The notes below the pieces were generated by a model, which had not been told where the DNA came from, did not search any database, and saw only the letters and a list, made by a program, of their open reading frames with translations. A program made the translations under genes and the position numbers. From Xanthomonas melonis (GTDB lineage: Bacteria > Pseudomonadota > Gammaproteobacteria > Xanthomonadales > Xanthomonadaceae), in NCBI RefSeq assembly GCF_020783655.1, contig NZ_JAJGQH010000011.1, forward strand, positions 1 through 64,000: a stretch of DNA of 64,000 nt, in the 5' to 3' direction. Positions 38,774-48,580 of this stretch are shown here, one piece after another (the first letter of the stretch is position 1; each line of letters begins with the position of its first letter).

Positions 38774-39397
38774 TCACTCGCCGGCAGGCGCTTCCACGTC
38801 CTGGCCCAGCCAGCCGCCGACAATGCCACGCAGCTCGTCCACGCCCTGGCGCGACTCGCCGGAGAAGGCCTGTACGGTCACGCTGTCGCCGAAGCGTGCA
38901 GCCAGTTCCTTCTTGACCTTCTGCAGGGTCTGCATCTGCTGGCCACGGCCGAGCTTGTCGGCCTTGGTCAGCAGCCCGTGCGCGGGAAGCCCGCGTTCGG
39001 CCGCATAGCCGAGCATCTGCAGGTCGTAGTCCTTGAGCGGGTGGCGGATGTCCATCACCACCACCAACCCGCGCAGCGCCTGGCGGGTGCGGAAATAGCG
39101 GTCGATGAAGGCCTGCCAGTGCGCCTGCAGGTCCTGCGGCACCTTGGCATAGCCATAACCGGGCAGGTCCACCAGGTAGCGCTCGGGCTGGACCTGGAAG
39201 AACACCAACTGCTGGGTGCGGCCGGGGGTCTTGGACACGCGCGCCAGCGAATTCTGGCGGGTCAGCGCATTGAGCGCGCTGGATTTTCCGGCGTTGGAGC
39301 GGCCGGCGAAGGCCACCTCGTAGCCGCCATCGTCTGGCAATTGCCGGGCGTTGTGGGCGGACAGGTGGTAGCGGGCTTGTTCGATGAGAAGCGACAT
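38774..39397 (-). CDS. engB: Ribosome biogenesis GTP-binding protein (EngB/YsxC/YihA)
   Basis: A 207-residue TRAFAC-class GTPase needed for large-subunit assembly. Motifs are in order: P-loop GRSNAGKSSALNALT, switch I with TPGRTQ, G3 DLPGYGYAKVP, G4 TKADKL, and a final AFSGESRQGVDEL region. Length is normal. The ATG at 39397 (MSLLIEQARYHLS) was chosen; the upstream frame to 39505 has no family match. The gene is divergent from the cytochrome c4 gene (143 bp apart), as commonly seen in Xanthomonas and Pseudomonas. Confidence 0.95.
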   Translation of the reverse strand: MSLLIEQARYHLSAHNARQLPDDGGYEVAFAGRSNAGKSSALNALTRQNSLARVSKTPGRTQQLVFFQVQPERYLVDLPGYGYAKVPQDLQAHWQAFIDRYFRTRQALRGLVVVMDIRHPLKDYDLQMLGYAAERGLPAHGLLTKADKLGRGQQMQTLQKVKKELAARFGDSVTVQAFSGESRQGVDELRGIVGGWLGQDVEAPAGE

Positions 39398-39540
39398 CCG
39401 CCTAGGATCGCACGTTCGGGCCCGGTGGTTTTGCTGCACTGTTCGTTGACCCTGGCGCAAAGCCATGTCGATAATCGAAGGACGCCTGCCATAGCCAGTA
39501 CCCAACGCGCGCGGGCCGGGTCCATACGGAGCTTTAGCTG

Positions 39541-40338
39541 ATGCGCCATGCTCGTGTGCTAGTCCTCGCCGCCCTCGCCGTGCCGGTCATCGCGGCCGTG
39601 GCGTTTGCGCAATCGGCGGTCACGCCGATCCCCGATCCGCCGCCGGTGCGCGTCGCGCCGCTGGAGGTAGACCTGTCCAAGACGACCTGGGGCGATGCCA
39701 AGGCCGGTCAGACCAAGGCGGCGGCCTGTGCCGCCTGCCATGGCCCGGACGGCAATCCGGCCGTGGCCATGTATCCGCGCATCGCCGGCCAGACCGAGCG
39801 CTACGTTGCGCATCAGGTGGCGCTGATCGCCAGTGGCGAGCGCAACACCGGCATGTCGGCGGTGATGGTGCCCTTCGTCAAGGACCTCACTGCGCAGGAC
39901 ATGCGCGATCTGGGCGCCTACTTCGCCACGCAGAAGTCCGCCGCCGGTGTGGCCGACGACGCGGCGATCGCCGAAGGCCCCTACCAGGGCATGAAGTTCT
40001 ACGAGGTCGGCGAAAAGCTCTACCGCAGCGGCGACATCGCGCGCGGCGTGCCGGCCTGCATGGCCTGCCATGGGCCATCCGGCGCCGGCAACCCCGGCCC
40101 GGCATACCCGCGGCTGGGTGGCCAGCACGCCGAGTACGTGGCGCGGCGCCTGAAGGAATATCAGGCCGGCACCACCCAGCAGCGCGATCCTGCCCTGTTC
40201 AATATCATGGCGCAGGTGGCGCACCCGCTGACCGAGCAGGAGATCCAGGCACTGGCCAGTTACCTGCAAGGCCTGCACGACCGCGCCGACGACGCGGCCG
40301 CCGCCCAGGTCGCACCCGGCACCCCGGCACGCTCGTGA
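39541..40338 (+). CDS. Dihaem cytochrome c4
   Basis: A 265-residue periplasmic cytochrome with a signal peptide (cleaved near AFA-QS). Two haem-binding motifs, CAACH at 63-67 and CMACH at 173-177, lie in two homologous halves, each with a likely axial Met (TGMSAVMVPF in the first half; NIMAQVAHPL in the second). This is the c4 arrangement, an electron donor to cbb3-type oxidases. The N-terminal half has a Pro-rich lead (PIPDPPPVRVAPLEV). It is followed by a terminator and then two thioredoxin-fold proteins, in keeping with the haem-attachment and thiol chemistry of the periplasm. Confidence 0.94.
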   Translation: MRHARVLVLAALAVPVIAAVAFAQSAVTPIPDPPPVRVAPLEVDLSKTTWGDAKAGQTKAAACAACHGPDGNPAVAMYPRIAGQTERYVAHQVALIASGERNTGMSAVMVPFVKDLTAQDMRDLGAYFATQKSAAGVADDAAIAEGPYQGMKFYEVGEKLYRSGDIARGVPACMACHGPSGAGNPGPAYPRLGGQHAEYVARRLKEYQAGTTQQRDPALFNIMAQVAHPLTEQEIQALASYLQGLHDRADDAAAAQVAPGTPARS

Positions 40339-40367
40339 GCTAGGCTGCACCACCGCCGCGCCGCGTC

Positions 40368-40395
40368 ACGACGCCGGTCCCGCGACCGGCGTCGT
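40368..40395 (+). terminator. Intrinsic terminator between cytochrome c4 and the first dsbA-like gene
   Basis: Perfect 12-bp stem ACGACGCCGGTC (40368-40379) / GACCGGCGTCGT (40384-40395) with a 4-nt loop, followed by CGTTTTCC. It lies 30 nt after the cytochrome stop. Confidence 0.85.
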
Positions 40396-40434
40396 CGTTT
40401 TCCCGCCCTCCCCCCGCATCCCCACGGAGCCTGC

Positions 40435-41085
40435 ATGAACCTGTTTTCCCGTCTGTCCCTGCTGCTGTTGATCCTGGTGCCGCTGGCGGCCTGTGCCGCC
40501 GACAACAAGGCGCCGCCGGTGGAAGGCGAGGATTACACCCTGATCGAAGGCGGCCAGCCGTATGCGCCGCTGGCTGGCAAGGTCGAGGTGGTGGAAGTGT
40601 TCGGCTACACCTGCCCGCACTGCGCGCACTTCGAACCGACGCTGGAAGCCTGGGCCGCCAAACAACCGTCCCATGTACGCTTCACCCCGGTACCGGCGGC
40701 GTTCGGCGGATTCTGGGACAGCTTCGCGCGCGCCTATTTCGCCGCCGACATCCTGGGCGTGGCCAAGCGCAGCCATCGCGCCATGTTCGACGCCATCCAC
40801 GAAAAGCAGAGCGTGCCGACCCAGAACGTCTCCCCGGAGGAGCTGGCCGCGTTCTATGCCGACTACGGCGTACCGCAACAGCGCTTCGTGGACACCTTCA
40901 AGAGCGCGACGGTGGATGCCAGGCTCAAGGGCGCTCGCGAGTTCGCGCAGCGCAGCAAGCTGTCCGGCACGCCGGCGCTGATCGTCAACGGGCGCTACCT
41001 GATCGGCGCACGCAATTACCCGGACATGCTGAAGATTGCGGACTACCTGATCGCCCGCGAGCACGCGGCGCCTGCCAAGCGCTGA
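40435..41085 (+). CDS. dsbA: DsbA-like thiol:disulfide oxidoreductase, lipoprotein form
   Basis: A 216-residue protein with a signal of lipoprotein type (LVPLAAC, lipid-modified Cys20 predicted, followed by alanine). The thioredoxin fold carries the DsbA active site CPHC at 60-63, the cis-proline loop SGTPALIVNG and the helical insert (FWDSFARAYFAAD). DsbA introduces disulfides in exported proteins. A second, longer paralogue follows 90 nt downstream. No DsbB is in this window. Whether the enzyme is truly lipid-anchored cannot be seen from sequence alone, since an AxA-type cleavage would also be possible. Confidence 0.92.
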   Translation: MNLFSRLSLLLLILVPLAACAADNKAPPVEGEDYTLIEGGQPYAPLAGKVEVVEVFGYTCPHCAHFEPTLEAWAAKQPSHVRFTPVPAAFGGFWDSFARAYFAADILGVAKRSHRAMFDAIHEKQSVPTQNVSPEELAAFYADYGVPQQRFVDTFKSATVDARLKGAREFAQRSKLSGTPALIVNGRYLIGARNYPDMLKIADYLIAREHAAPAKR

Positions 41086-41175
41086 ACCGCCTAACCGTTA
41101 CCGACTGCCGCCCATGGCATCATGCGCCCCGCGGCCGTCCGGCCCTTTCTCGCCCCACGCTGGAGATCCAATCCG

Positions 41176-41997
41176 ATGAAGAACCGCTTCGCCCTGACGC
41201 TGCTGGCGTTGCTGCCGATCCTGGTCGCCTGCAAGGCCCAGGACGGCTCGTCCGACACCGCGCCGGCCGCGACCACTCCGGCTGCCGACACCTCCACCGC
41301 GCCCGCGGCGACGCCTGCCGCCCCTGCGGCCACCGATCCGGCCGCCCCGCCCGCCGCCGACAGTGCCGCCACCCCACCACAGGCCGCACCCAGCGCCGCG
41401 CCGCGCGCGCCCAACGGCCCGGAACCGGTGGCCGGCACCGACTACATCGACATCCAGGGCGGCCAGCCGTACCAGCAGGCCGCCGGGAAGATCGAGGTGG
41501 CCGAGATCTTTGGCTACGTCTGCCCGGCCTGTAATGCGTTCCAGCCGCTGATCGGGCCGTGGAAGGCTGGCCTGCCGTCGGACGTGCATTTCGTCTACGT
41601 GCCGGCGATGTTCGGCGGCCCCTGGGACGACTACGCACGCGCGTTCTATGCGGCCGAGACCATGGGGGTGCAGGAAAAGACCCACGAGGCGCTGTACAAG
41701 GCCATCCATGTCGACCAGACCCTCAAGGGCGAACGCGGCAGGGATTCGGTGCAGGACATCGCCGCCTTCTACGCCAAGTACGGCGTGGACCAGAAGGCCT
41801 TCCTCGACACCATGAGCAGCTTCGGCGTGTCGGCCAAGACCAACCGCGCCAAGCAGTTCGCTACCCGCAGCAGCATCACCGGCACTCCGTCGCTGATCGT
41901 CAACGGCAAGTATCTGGTCAAGGGCAAGAGTTTCCCGGACATGCTGCGCATCGCCGACCACCTGATCGCGCGCGAACGCGCCACGCTGGCCAAGTGA
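41176..41997 (+). CDS. Second DsbA-like lipoprotein with long Ala/Pro/Thr linker
   Basis: A 273-residue paralogue of the preceding protein. The lipobox is ILVAC (Cys19), followed by lysine. Between the lipid anchor and the fold lies a low-complexity linker of about 65 residues (about 21-86) rich in Ala, Pro, Thr and Asp. The thioredoxin fold begins at DYIDIQGGQPYQ and has the active site CPAC at 116-119, with cis-Pro loop TGTPSLIVNG. The linker would let the domain reach across the periplasm. CPAC instead of CPHC usually makes the redox couple less oxidising. Start ATG at 41176, following a GGAGATCC sequence. Confidence 0.9.
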   Translation: MKNRFALTLLALLPILVACKAQDGSSDTAPAATTPAADTSTAPAATPAAPAATDPAAPPAADSAATPPQAAPSAAPRAPNGPEPVAGTDYIDIQGGQPYQQAAGKIEVAEIFGYVCPACNAFQPLIGPWKAGLPSDVHFVYVPAMFGGPWDDYARAFYAAETMGVQEKTHEALYKAIHVDQTLKGERGRDSVQDIAAFYAKYGVDQKAFLDTMSSFGVSAKTNRAKQFATRSSITGTPSLIVNGKYLVKGKSFPDMLRIADHLIARERATLAK

Positions 41998-42016
41998 GCC
42001 GGGTACCCGCCGCATC

Positions 42017-42784
42017 GTGAACGCTTCGGACTCGCGCACCCTGCGGGTGCTGACCGCCAACATTCAGGCCGGCTCCAGCACCCGCCGTTACAGCGATTAC
42101 GTGACCCGCAGCTGGTCGCACGCGTTGCCGCTGGGCAGCAAGCGCACCAGCCTGGACAGCATCGCCAAGCTCGCCGGCGACCGTGACATCGTTGGCCTGC
42201 AGGAGGCCGACCCGGGGAGCCTGCGCTCGGGTTTCACCAACCAGACCCACTATCTGGCCGAACGCGCCGGCTTCCATTACTGGAGCCACCAGCCCAATCG
42301 CCGCATGGGCGGGGTGGCCTCCAGCGCCAACGGCCTGCTGAGCAAGCTGGAACCGCTGGAAGTGCAGGACCACGCCCTGCCTGGCCGTATCGGCGGGCGC
42401 GGCATCCTGCTGGCCAAGTTCGGACAGGGCCGCGACGGCCTGGCGGTGGCGGTGGCGCATTTGTCGCTGGGCGCCAATTCGCGCATGGCGCAGCTGGCCT
42501 TCATCGCCGAATTGTTGTCCGAGCATCCCAATGTGATGCTGATGGGCGATTTCAACTGCGTGGCCGACCGCCCGGAAATGCAGGCGCTGTATCGCCATAC
42601 CCGTCTGCAGCCGCCGGGCTGCGTGGTGCACACCTTTCCCAGTTGGCGACCGGATCGCGCCATCGACCACATCCTGGTCAGCGACAGCCTGGTGATCGAA
42701 CACACCGAGGCCATTCCGGCCGCATTCTCCGATCACCTGGCGGTCGGCATGGACGTGCGCGTGCCACAGCAGTTGCTGCGCTAG
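42017..42784 (+). CDS. Endonuclease/exonuclease/phosphatase (EEP) family hydrolase
   Basis: A 255-residue EEP-superfamily protein. The expected blocks appear: LRVLTANIQAG (metal-binding Asn), DIVGLQEAD (catalytic Glu), AVAHLSLG, LMGDFNCVAD (Asp, Asn) and the final IDHILVSD and FSDHLAVGMDV (Asp, His). No signal peptide is seen, so it is cytoplasmic despite following periplasmic genes. The start GTG at 42017 lies 19 nt after the DsbA-like gene. Family members cut DNA, RNA, inositol phosphates or phospholipids, so the substrate is open. Confidence 0.9.
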   Translation: MNASDSRTLRVLTANIQAGSSTRRYSDYVTRSWSHALPLGSKRTSLDSIAKLAGDRDIVGLQEADPGSLRSGFTNQTHYLAERAGFHYWSHQPNRRMGGVASSANGLLSKLEPLEVQDHALPGRIGGRGILLAKFGQGRDGLAVAVAHLSLGANSRMAQLAFIAELLSEHPNVMLMGDFNCVADRPEMQALYRHTRLQPPGCVVHTFPSWRPDRAIDHILVSDSLVIEHTEAIPAAFSDHLAVGMDVRVPQQLLR

Positions 42785-42914
42785 CCGGCGCGAACTGCAG
42801 ACCACTTCGCATTGGCGAACTCGACCGACGACACAGCCTCGACAGCGCCTGTGGGATAACACGGGCAGTTCCATCGGAGGCATCGCACGTGTTACGCATC
42901 GTCAGTGCGCCGGC

Positions 42915-44894
42915 ATGAGTGCATCGGACCCGCAGCCCTTGCCGGTGCGCACCTTGCGACCGGTGTTCCTGTTGGCAGGAACCGTGGTGTGCACCTTCGC
43001 GTTGCTGGTCTCGCTGTTCCCGCTCAAGGCCGGCAGCGTGCTGTTGGACGCGCAGACCTGGGCCTCGCGCAATGTGGGGTGGTATTACCTGCTGGCGATG
43101 ACCCTGTACCTGGTGTTCGTGCTCGCCACGGCGCTCTCCAGCCATGGCAACATCAAGCTCGGCGCCGATCATGACGAGCCGGAATTCAGCTATCTCTCCT
43201 GGGCCGGCATGCTGTTCGCCGCAGGCATCAGCATCACGCTGTTCTTCTTCTGCGTGTCCGAACCGCTCACCCATTACCTGCAACCACCGCAGGGCGGCAC
43301 CGGCAATGGCGAAGCGTCTGCGCGTCAGGCGATGCAGCTGGCGTTTCTGCACTGGGGGCTGCATGGCTGGGGCGTGTTCGCGCTGGCAGCCATGGCGCTG
43401 GCGTATTTCGCCTTCCGGCACAACCTGCCGCTGGCGCTGCGCTCGGCGCTCTATCCACTGATCGGCAAGCGCATCAACGGGCCGATCGGCTATACCGTGG
43501 ATGCGCTGGGCATCGTGGCCACCGTATTCGGCCTGGGCGCGGACATGGGCTTTGGCGTGCTGCACCTCAACGCCGGCCTGAGCACCTTGATGGAAATCCC
43601 GCACGCGCATTGGGTGCAGGTCGCCCTGATCGCGGCGATGATGGGCGCGGCGATCGTGGTGGCGGTGTCTGGCGTGGAGAAGGGCGTCCGCTGGATGTCG
43701 GACATCAACATGCTGCTGGCGATCGCGCTGCTGTTGTTCATGCTGTTCGCCGGGCCCACGCAGTACCTGCTCAACGCCTTGATGCAGAACCTGGGCGATT
43801 ACCTCGGCAGCGTGGTCGGCAAGAGTTTCGACGTCTATGCCTATGGTGGGCGCGCCGACTGGCTTGGCAACTGGACGGTGTTCTACTGGGCCTGGTGGAT
43901 CGGCTGGGCACCGTTCGTGGGACTGTTCATCGCGCGCATTTCGCGCGGGCGCACCATTCGCGAGTTCGTGCTGGGCGTGCTGCTGATACCGCTGGGTTTC
44001 ACCCTGGCCTGGCTGTCGATCTTCGGCAACAGTGCGCTGGATCAGCTGCTGCATCACGGCCAGGCGGCCTGGGCGCAGCAGGCCGTCGAGGCGCCGCAGA
44101 CCGTGCTGTATTCGCTGCTGCAGAGCTACCCTTGGAGCCGCACGGTCATCACCGTGACGGTCGCCATCAGCTTCGTGTTCTTCGTGACCTCGGCAGATTC
44201 GGGAACCGTGGTGCTGTCCACGCTGTCGTCGCACGGCGGCGAGCCGCACGACGACGGCCCACGCTGGTTGCGCGTCTTCTGGGGCGTACTCACCGCCGTG
44301 GTCACTGGCGGTCTGTTGCTGGCCGGCAGCATGGATGCGCTCAAGTCGGCGGTGGTGTTGGCCTCGCTGCCGTTTTCTGCGGTGCTGCTGCTGATGGCCC
44401 TGGGGCTGTCGCGTGCGCTCAGCGAGGAATCGCAGCGCAAGCGCGCCCAGCTGTACAGCCCCAGCCCGCTGATCGGGCAATCGCGTCACCACGGCGGCTG
44501 GCGTCAGCGGCTGGGCCAGGCGATGCATTTCCCGGCGCGTGATGAGGTCTATCGTTTCATGCACGACCAGGTGCGCCCAGCCATCGAAGCGGTGGTTGCC
44601 CAGCTGCTGGAAGAAGGCTGGAAGGTCAGCAGCCGGCTCGACGATGGCGACATGGAGATCAACGTCGATCATGGCGAGCAACAGGGCTTCCGCTACCAGG
44701 TGGTGATGCGTGGCTATCTCACGCCATCGTTCGCCGCCCAGCGCTTCCGCCATCAGCGCTATTACCGCGCCGAGGTATACCTGTACGAAGGCAGCCAGGA
44801 CTACGACCTGGTCGGCTACAGCCGCGAGCAGATCATCAACGACATCATCGATCAATACGAGCGTCACCTGCAGTTCCTGCATCTCACCCGCTAA
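42915..44894 (+). CDS. betT: BCCT-family choline transporter (BetT type)
   Basis: A 659-residue transporter with about 12 membrane helices and the BCCT signature around [20 protein letters not shown]. The choline-site region is in helix 4 and 8; the SADSGT motif is at residues about 425-430. After the last helix (about residue 500) comes a soluble C-terminal tail of about 150 residues ([20 protein letters not shown] and beyond), a feature of BetT proteins which in E. coli tunes osmotic activation. It is followed 40 nt later by betB and then betA, so imported choline would be oxidised to glycine betaine. No regulator gene of BetI type is present here. Confidence 0.94.
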   Translation: MSASDPQPLPVRTLRPVFLLAGTVVCTFALLVSLFPLKAGSVLLDAQTWASRNVGWYYLLAMTLYLVFVLATALSSHGNIKLGADHDEPEFSYLSWAGMLFAAGISITLFFFCVSEPLTHYLQPPQGGTGNGEASARQAMQLAFLHWGLHGWGVFALAAMALAYFAFRHNLPLALRSALYPLIGKRINGPIGYTVDALGIVATVFGLGADMGFGVLHLNAGLSTLMEIPHAHWVQVALIAAMMGAAIVVAVSGVEKGVRWMSDINMLLAIALLLFMLFAGPTQYLLNALMQNLGDYLGSVVGKSFDVYAYGGRADWLGNWTVFYWAWWIGWAPFVGLFIARISRGRTIREFVLGVLLIPLGFTLAWLSIFGNSALDQLLHHGQAAWAQQAVEAPQTVLYSLLQSYPWSRTVITVTVAISFVFFVTSADSGTVVLSTLSSHGGEPHDDGPRWLRVFWGVLTAVVTGGLLLAGSMDALKSAVVLASLPFSAVLLLMALGLSRALSEESQRKRAQLYSPSPLIGQSRHHGGWRQRLGQAMHFPARDEVYRFMHDQVRPAIEAVVAQLLEEGWKVSSRLDDGDMEINVDHGEQQGFRYQVVMRGYLTPSFAAQRFRHQRYYRAEVYLYEGSQDYDLVGYSREQIINDIIDQYERHLQFLHLTR

Positions 44895-44934
44895 AGGTGC
44901 ATCGCTGCGGCGAGCGTCCCACAGGAGGTTTGTC

Positions 44935-46407
44935 ATGCCACGTTTCCCCGACCAGCTGCTCTACATCGGCGGCCGTTATGTTCCCGCCCGCGGCGGCCAC
45001 ACCTTCGAGGTGATCAACCCCGCGACCGGCGAGGTGCTGGCCAATGTGCACAACGCCGGCGCCGATGACCTGGAGGCGGCAGTGGATAGCGCCAAGGCCG
45101 GACAGCAGCGCTGGGCTGCGCTGACGACGGTGGAACGCTCGCGCATCCTGCTGCGCGCGGTGGCCTTGCTGCGCGAACGCAACGATGCCCTGGCCGAGCT
45201 GGAGACGCTCAACACCGGCAAGCCGGTGAGCGAAACCCGTAGCGTGGACGTGGTGACCGGCGCAGACGTGCTGGAGTACTACGCAGGCGTGGCGCAGGCG
45301 TTACAGGGCGCGCAGGTGCCGCTGCGCGAAGGCAGCTTCTTCTATACGCGACACGAGCCGCTGGGCGTGGTGGGCGCGATCGGCGCGTGGAACTATCCGA
45401 TCCAGATCGCACTGTGGAAGGCGGCGCCGGCGCTGGCCGCAGGCAACGCCATGATCTTCAAGCCCAGCGAGGTGACCCCGCTCACCGCGTTGAAGCTCGC
45501 CGAACTGTTCACCGAAGCCGGCCTGCCCGATGGCGTGTTCAATGTGCTGCCTGGCGATGGTGCCAGTGTGGGGACCGCGCTGACCGAACATCCGCAGATC
45601 GAGAAGATCAGCTTCACCGGCGGCACCGCCACCGGCCGCAAGGTGATGGCCAGCGCGTCGAGTTCGTCGCTGAAGGAAGTCACCATGGAGTTGGGCGGCA
45701 AGTCGCCCTTGATCGTCTGCGCCGATGCCGACCTGGATCTGGCCGCAGACATCGCGATGATGGCCAATTTCTACAGTTCCGGGCAGGTCTGCACCAACGG
45801 CACCCGCGTGTTCGTGCCGCGCGCGCTGCGCAGCGCGTTGGAGGCACGGCTGCTCGCACGCGTGCAGCGCATCCATATCGGCGATCCGCTCGATCCGCGC
45901 ACCACCTTCGGCCCGATGGTCAGCGCGGCACACATGCAACGGGTGCTGGAGCATATCGAACAGGGCAAGGCCGAAGGCGCACGTCTGCTCTGCGGTGGCG
46001 AGCGACTGCGCGATGGCGCGCTGGCGCACGGATGTTACGTGGCGCCGACCATCTTCAGCGACTGCACCGATGTGATGACGATCGTGCGCGAAGAGATCTT
46101 CGGGCCGGTCCTGAGCCTGCTCGCCTACGATGAAGAAGACGAGGCGGTGATGCGCGCCAATGCCACCACCTACGGGCTGGCAGCCGGCGTGGTCACGCCG
46201 GATCTGGCGCGTGCACACCGGCTGATCCATCGCCTGGAAGCGGGCATCTGCTGGGTCAACACCTGGGGCGAATCGCCAGCACCGATGCCGGTGGGAGGCT
46301 ACAAGCAATCGGGCGTGGGCCGCGAGAACGGGCTGGCCACGCTGCAGGCCTACACACGCACCAAATCGGTCCAGATCGAACTGGAACGCTACGCGTCGGT
46401 GTTCTGA
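44935..46407 (+). CDS. betB: Betaine aldehyde dehydrogenase
   Basis: Oxidises betaine aldehyde to glycine betaine with NAD(P). The 490-residue ALDH-superfamily protein has the nucleotide-binding stretch [11 protein letters not shown], the catalytic glutamate in MELGGKSP and the nucleophilic cysteine in [11 protein letters not shown]. The choline-cluster identity follows from its position between betT and betA. The ATG at 44935 is preceded by ACAGGAGG at the usual distance. The longer frame upstream is spurious. Cytoplasmic, probably tetrameric by family. Confidence 0.96.
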   Translation: MPRFPDQLLYIGGRYVPARGGHTFEVINPATGEVLANVHNAGADDLEAAVDSAKAGQQRWAALTTVERSRILLRAVALLRERNDALAELETLNTGKPVSETRSVDVVTGADVLEYYAGVAQALQGAQVPLREGSFFYTRHEPLGVVGAIGAWNYPIQIALWKAAPALAAGNAMIFKPSEVTPLTALKLAELFTEAGLPDGVFNVLPGDGASVGTALTEHPQIEKISFTGGTATGRKVMASASSSSLKEVTMELGGKSPLIVCADADLDLAADIAMMANFYSSGQVCTNGTRVFVPRALRSALEARLLARVQRIHIGDPLDPRTTFGPMVSAAHMQRVLEHIEQGKAEGARLLCGGERLRDGALAHGCYVAPTIFSDCTDVMTIVREEIFGPVLSLLAYDEEDEAVMRANATTYGLAAGVVTPDLARAHRLIHRLEAGICWVNTWGESPAPMPVGGYKQSGVGRENGLATLQAYTRTKSVQIELERYASVF

Positions 46408-46560
46408 CGACAGCCCGGCGGCGCCAGCGAGCGGCACGCGCGCGACCAGGCAAGACAACGAGCCACGCACAGGCGCGCGGCCATTGCCTCGATGACGATG
46501 CCTTCCGCATCCGCCACGCGCCAGGACCGCCACGTACTGCCATCGCATCAGGAGAACAGC

Positions 46561-48231
46561 ATGCAACGCGAATACGACTACATCATCATCGGCGCCGGCT
46601 CGGCAGGCAACGTGCTGGCCGCGCGCCTGACCGAGGATCCGGGCGTGACCGTCCTCCTGCTGGAGGCGGGCGGGCCGGATTACCGGCTGGATTTCCGTAC
46701 GCAGATGCCGGCAGCATTGGCCTTTCCATTGCAGGGCCGCCGCTACAACTGGGCCTACGAAACCGAGCCGGAACCTTACATGGACAACCGGCGCATGGAG
46801 TGCGGGCGCGGCAAAGGCCTGGGCGGCTCGTCGCTGATCAATGGCATGTGCTACATCCGCGGCAACGCCTTGGACTTCGACCATTGGGCCAAGCGTCCCG
46901 GTCTGGAGGACTGGAGCTACCGCGATGTGCTGCCGTATTTCCGCAAGGCGGAGACACGCGACATCGGTGCCAACGACTACCACGGCGGCGATGGTCCGGT
47001 CAGCGTGGCCACGCCGAACAACGACAACAATGTGTTGTTCCATGCCATGGTCGAGGCTGGGGTGCAGGCGGGTTATCCGCGCACCGACGATCTCAACGGC
47101 TATCAGCAGGAAGGCTTCGGTCCGATGGACCGCACGGTGACACCACGCGGACGCCGCGCCAGCACCGCGCGCGGCTATCTGGACATGGCCAGGCCGCGCG
47201 ATGGCCTGCATATCGTCACCCATGCCACCACCGACCGCATCCTGTTCGCAGGCAAGCGCGCCATCGGCGTGCATTACCTGGTGGGCAACAGCAGCGAAGG
47301 CATCGATGCACATGCGCGTCGCGAAGTACTGGTGTGCGCCGGCGCGATCGCCTCGCCGCAACTGTTGCAACGCTCCGGCGTGGGTGCGCCAGATCTGCTA
47401 CGCGCACTGGACGTGCAATTGGTACACGACCTGCCCGGCGTCGGCCAGAACCTGCAGGATCACCTCGAGGTGTACATCCAGTACGCCTGCACCAAGCCGG
47501 TATCGCTGTATCCGGCGCTGCAGTGGTGGAACCAGCCGGCCATCGGTGCGCAGTGGTTGTTCGCGGGTACCGGCATCGGCGCCAGCAACCAGTTCGAGGC
47601 CGGTGGCTTCATCCGCACGCGCGAAGAGTTCGACTGGCCCAACATCCAGTACCACTTCCTGCCGGTGGCGATCAATTACAACGGCAGCAATGCGGTGAAG
47701 GAGCACGGGTTCCAGGCGCATGTGGGCTCGATGCGCACGCCCAGTCGTGGACGCGTGCATGCCAGGTCGCGCGATCCGCGCCAGCATCCCTCCATCCTGT
47801 TCAACTACCAGTCCACCGATCAGGATTGGCAGGAGTTCCGCGACGCGATCCGCATCACCCGCGAGATCATCGCCCAGCCCGCGCTCGATCAATACCGCGG
47901 CCGCGAAATCAGCCCCAGCGCCGATTGCAAGACCGATGCCGAGCTGGACGCGTTCGTGCGTTCGCGCGCAGAAACCGCCTATCACCCATCTTGCTCCTGC
48001 GCGATGGGCACCGACGACATGGCCGTGGTGGATGGACAAGGCCGTGTGCACGGCATGGAGGGTTTGCGCGTGATCGATGCCTCGATCATGCCGCGCATCA
48101 TCACCGGCAACCTCAACGCCACCACCATCATGATCGCCGAGAAGATCGCCGACCGCATGCGCGGCCGCACGCCGCTGCCGCGCAGCACGGCGGATTACTA
48201 CGTGGCGGGCGATGCGCCTGTGCGCGGGTGA
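46561..48231 (+). CDS. betA: Choline dehydrogenase (FAD-dependent GMC oxidoreductase)
   Basis: Oxidises choline to betaine aldehyde, feeding electrons to the respiratory chain at the inner membrane. The 556-residue GMC-family protein begins with the FAD dinucleotide motif [17 protein letters not shown], has the GMC signature [15 protein letters not shown], and near the end the active-site [11 protein letters not shown] and the [15 protein letters not shown] motif. The ATG at 46561 follows AGGAG by 6 nt. It is 153 nt after betB, a gap that could hold an additional promoter. Confidence 0.96.
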   Translation: MQREYDYIIIGAGSAGNVLAARLTEDPGVTVLLLEAGGPDYRLDFRTQMPAALAFPLQGRRYNWAYETEPEPYMDNRRMECGRGKGLGGSSLINGMCYIRGNALDFDHWAKRPGLEDWSYRDVLPYFRKAETRDIGANDYHGGDGPVSVATPNNDNNVLFHAMVEAGVQAGYPRTDDLNGYQQEGFGPMDRTVTPRGRRASTARGYLDMARPRDGLHIVTHATTDRILFAGKRAIGVHYLVGNSSEGIDAHARREVLVCAGAIASPQLLQRSGVGAPDLLRALDVQLVHDLPGVGQNLQDHLEVYIQYACTKPVSLYPALQWWNQPAIGAQWLFAGTGIGASNQFEAGGFIRTREEFDWPNIQYHFLPVAINYNGSNAVKEHGFQAHVGSMRTPSRGRVHARSRDPRQHPSILFNYQSTDQDWQEFRDAIRITREIIAQPALDQYRGREISPSADCKTDAELDAFVRSRAETAYHPSCSCAMGTDDMAVVDGQGRVHGMEGLRVIDASIMPRIITGNLNATTIMIAEKIADRMRGRTPLPRSTADYYVAGDAPVRG

Positions 48232-48394
48232 TGCTAGAAAACGCGGTGCGCCACCCTGGGTCGGGTGCGCGCTGCCCTCACCAGAAAGTTTGCAGGTTGT
48301 TTGCTGAAAGCCCGTTTTCCGATCTCGTTGCGTTGCGAAGCTGATCGGATGCGCCATTACCGAAAAACGCACGTCATGCGGTGCTTGCAGCCAT

Positions 48395-48544
48395 GCACAC
48401 CGACTAACTCGACTGGTCCTTGCCCGCCCACCGTCGCGGGACCTTACGCGGCATGGATGCCGCGTAAGAGCCTACATGGACGTACTTGCGGCGTGTCCCG
48501 CGAGGGTGGGCGGGCAAGGGCCGTGCAGCCAAGCCGCAGATCAG
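48395..48544. repeat. 150-bp palindromic interspersed repeat, copy 1
   Basis: The 350-bp stretch 48232-48580 between convergent genes has no coding region. It carries a 150-bp element that recurs at 54173-54322 in the same orientation without gaps. Inside it are two nested inverted repeats: CTTACGCGGCAT / ATGCCGCGTAAG (perfect 12-bp arms) and a 24-bp outer pair around CCTTGCCCGCCCACC and its complement with one mismatch. It could fold as a large hairpin at RNA level or act as a bidirectional terminator. Confidence 0.85.
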
Positions 48545-48580
48545 CCTCTCTCCGCTTTACGACCGACCCGACCTGATGGA

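Noticed and set aside
42678-44936. 752-residue open frame on the minus strand across betT
   Set aside because: It is a high-GC antisense shadow of the betT gene: low-complexity His/Gln/Arg-rich sequence without family resemblance.
45301-47370. 689-residue minus-strand frame across betB and betA
   Set aside because: Shadow of two well-supported dehydrogenase genes on the other strand.
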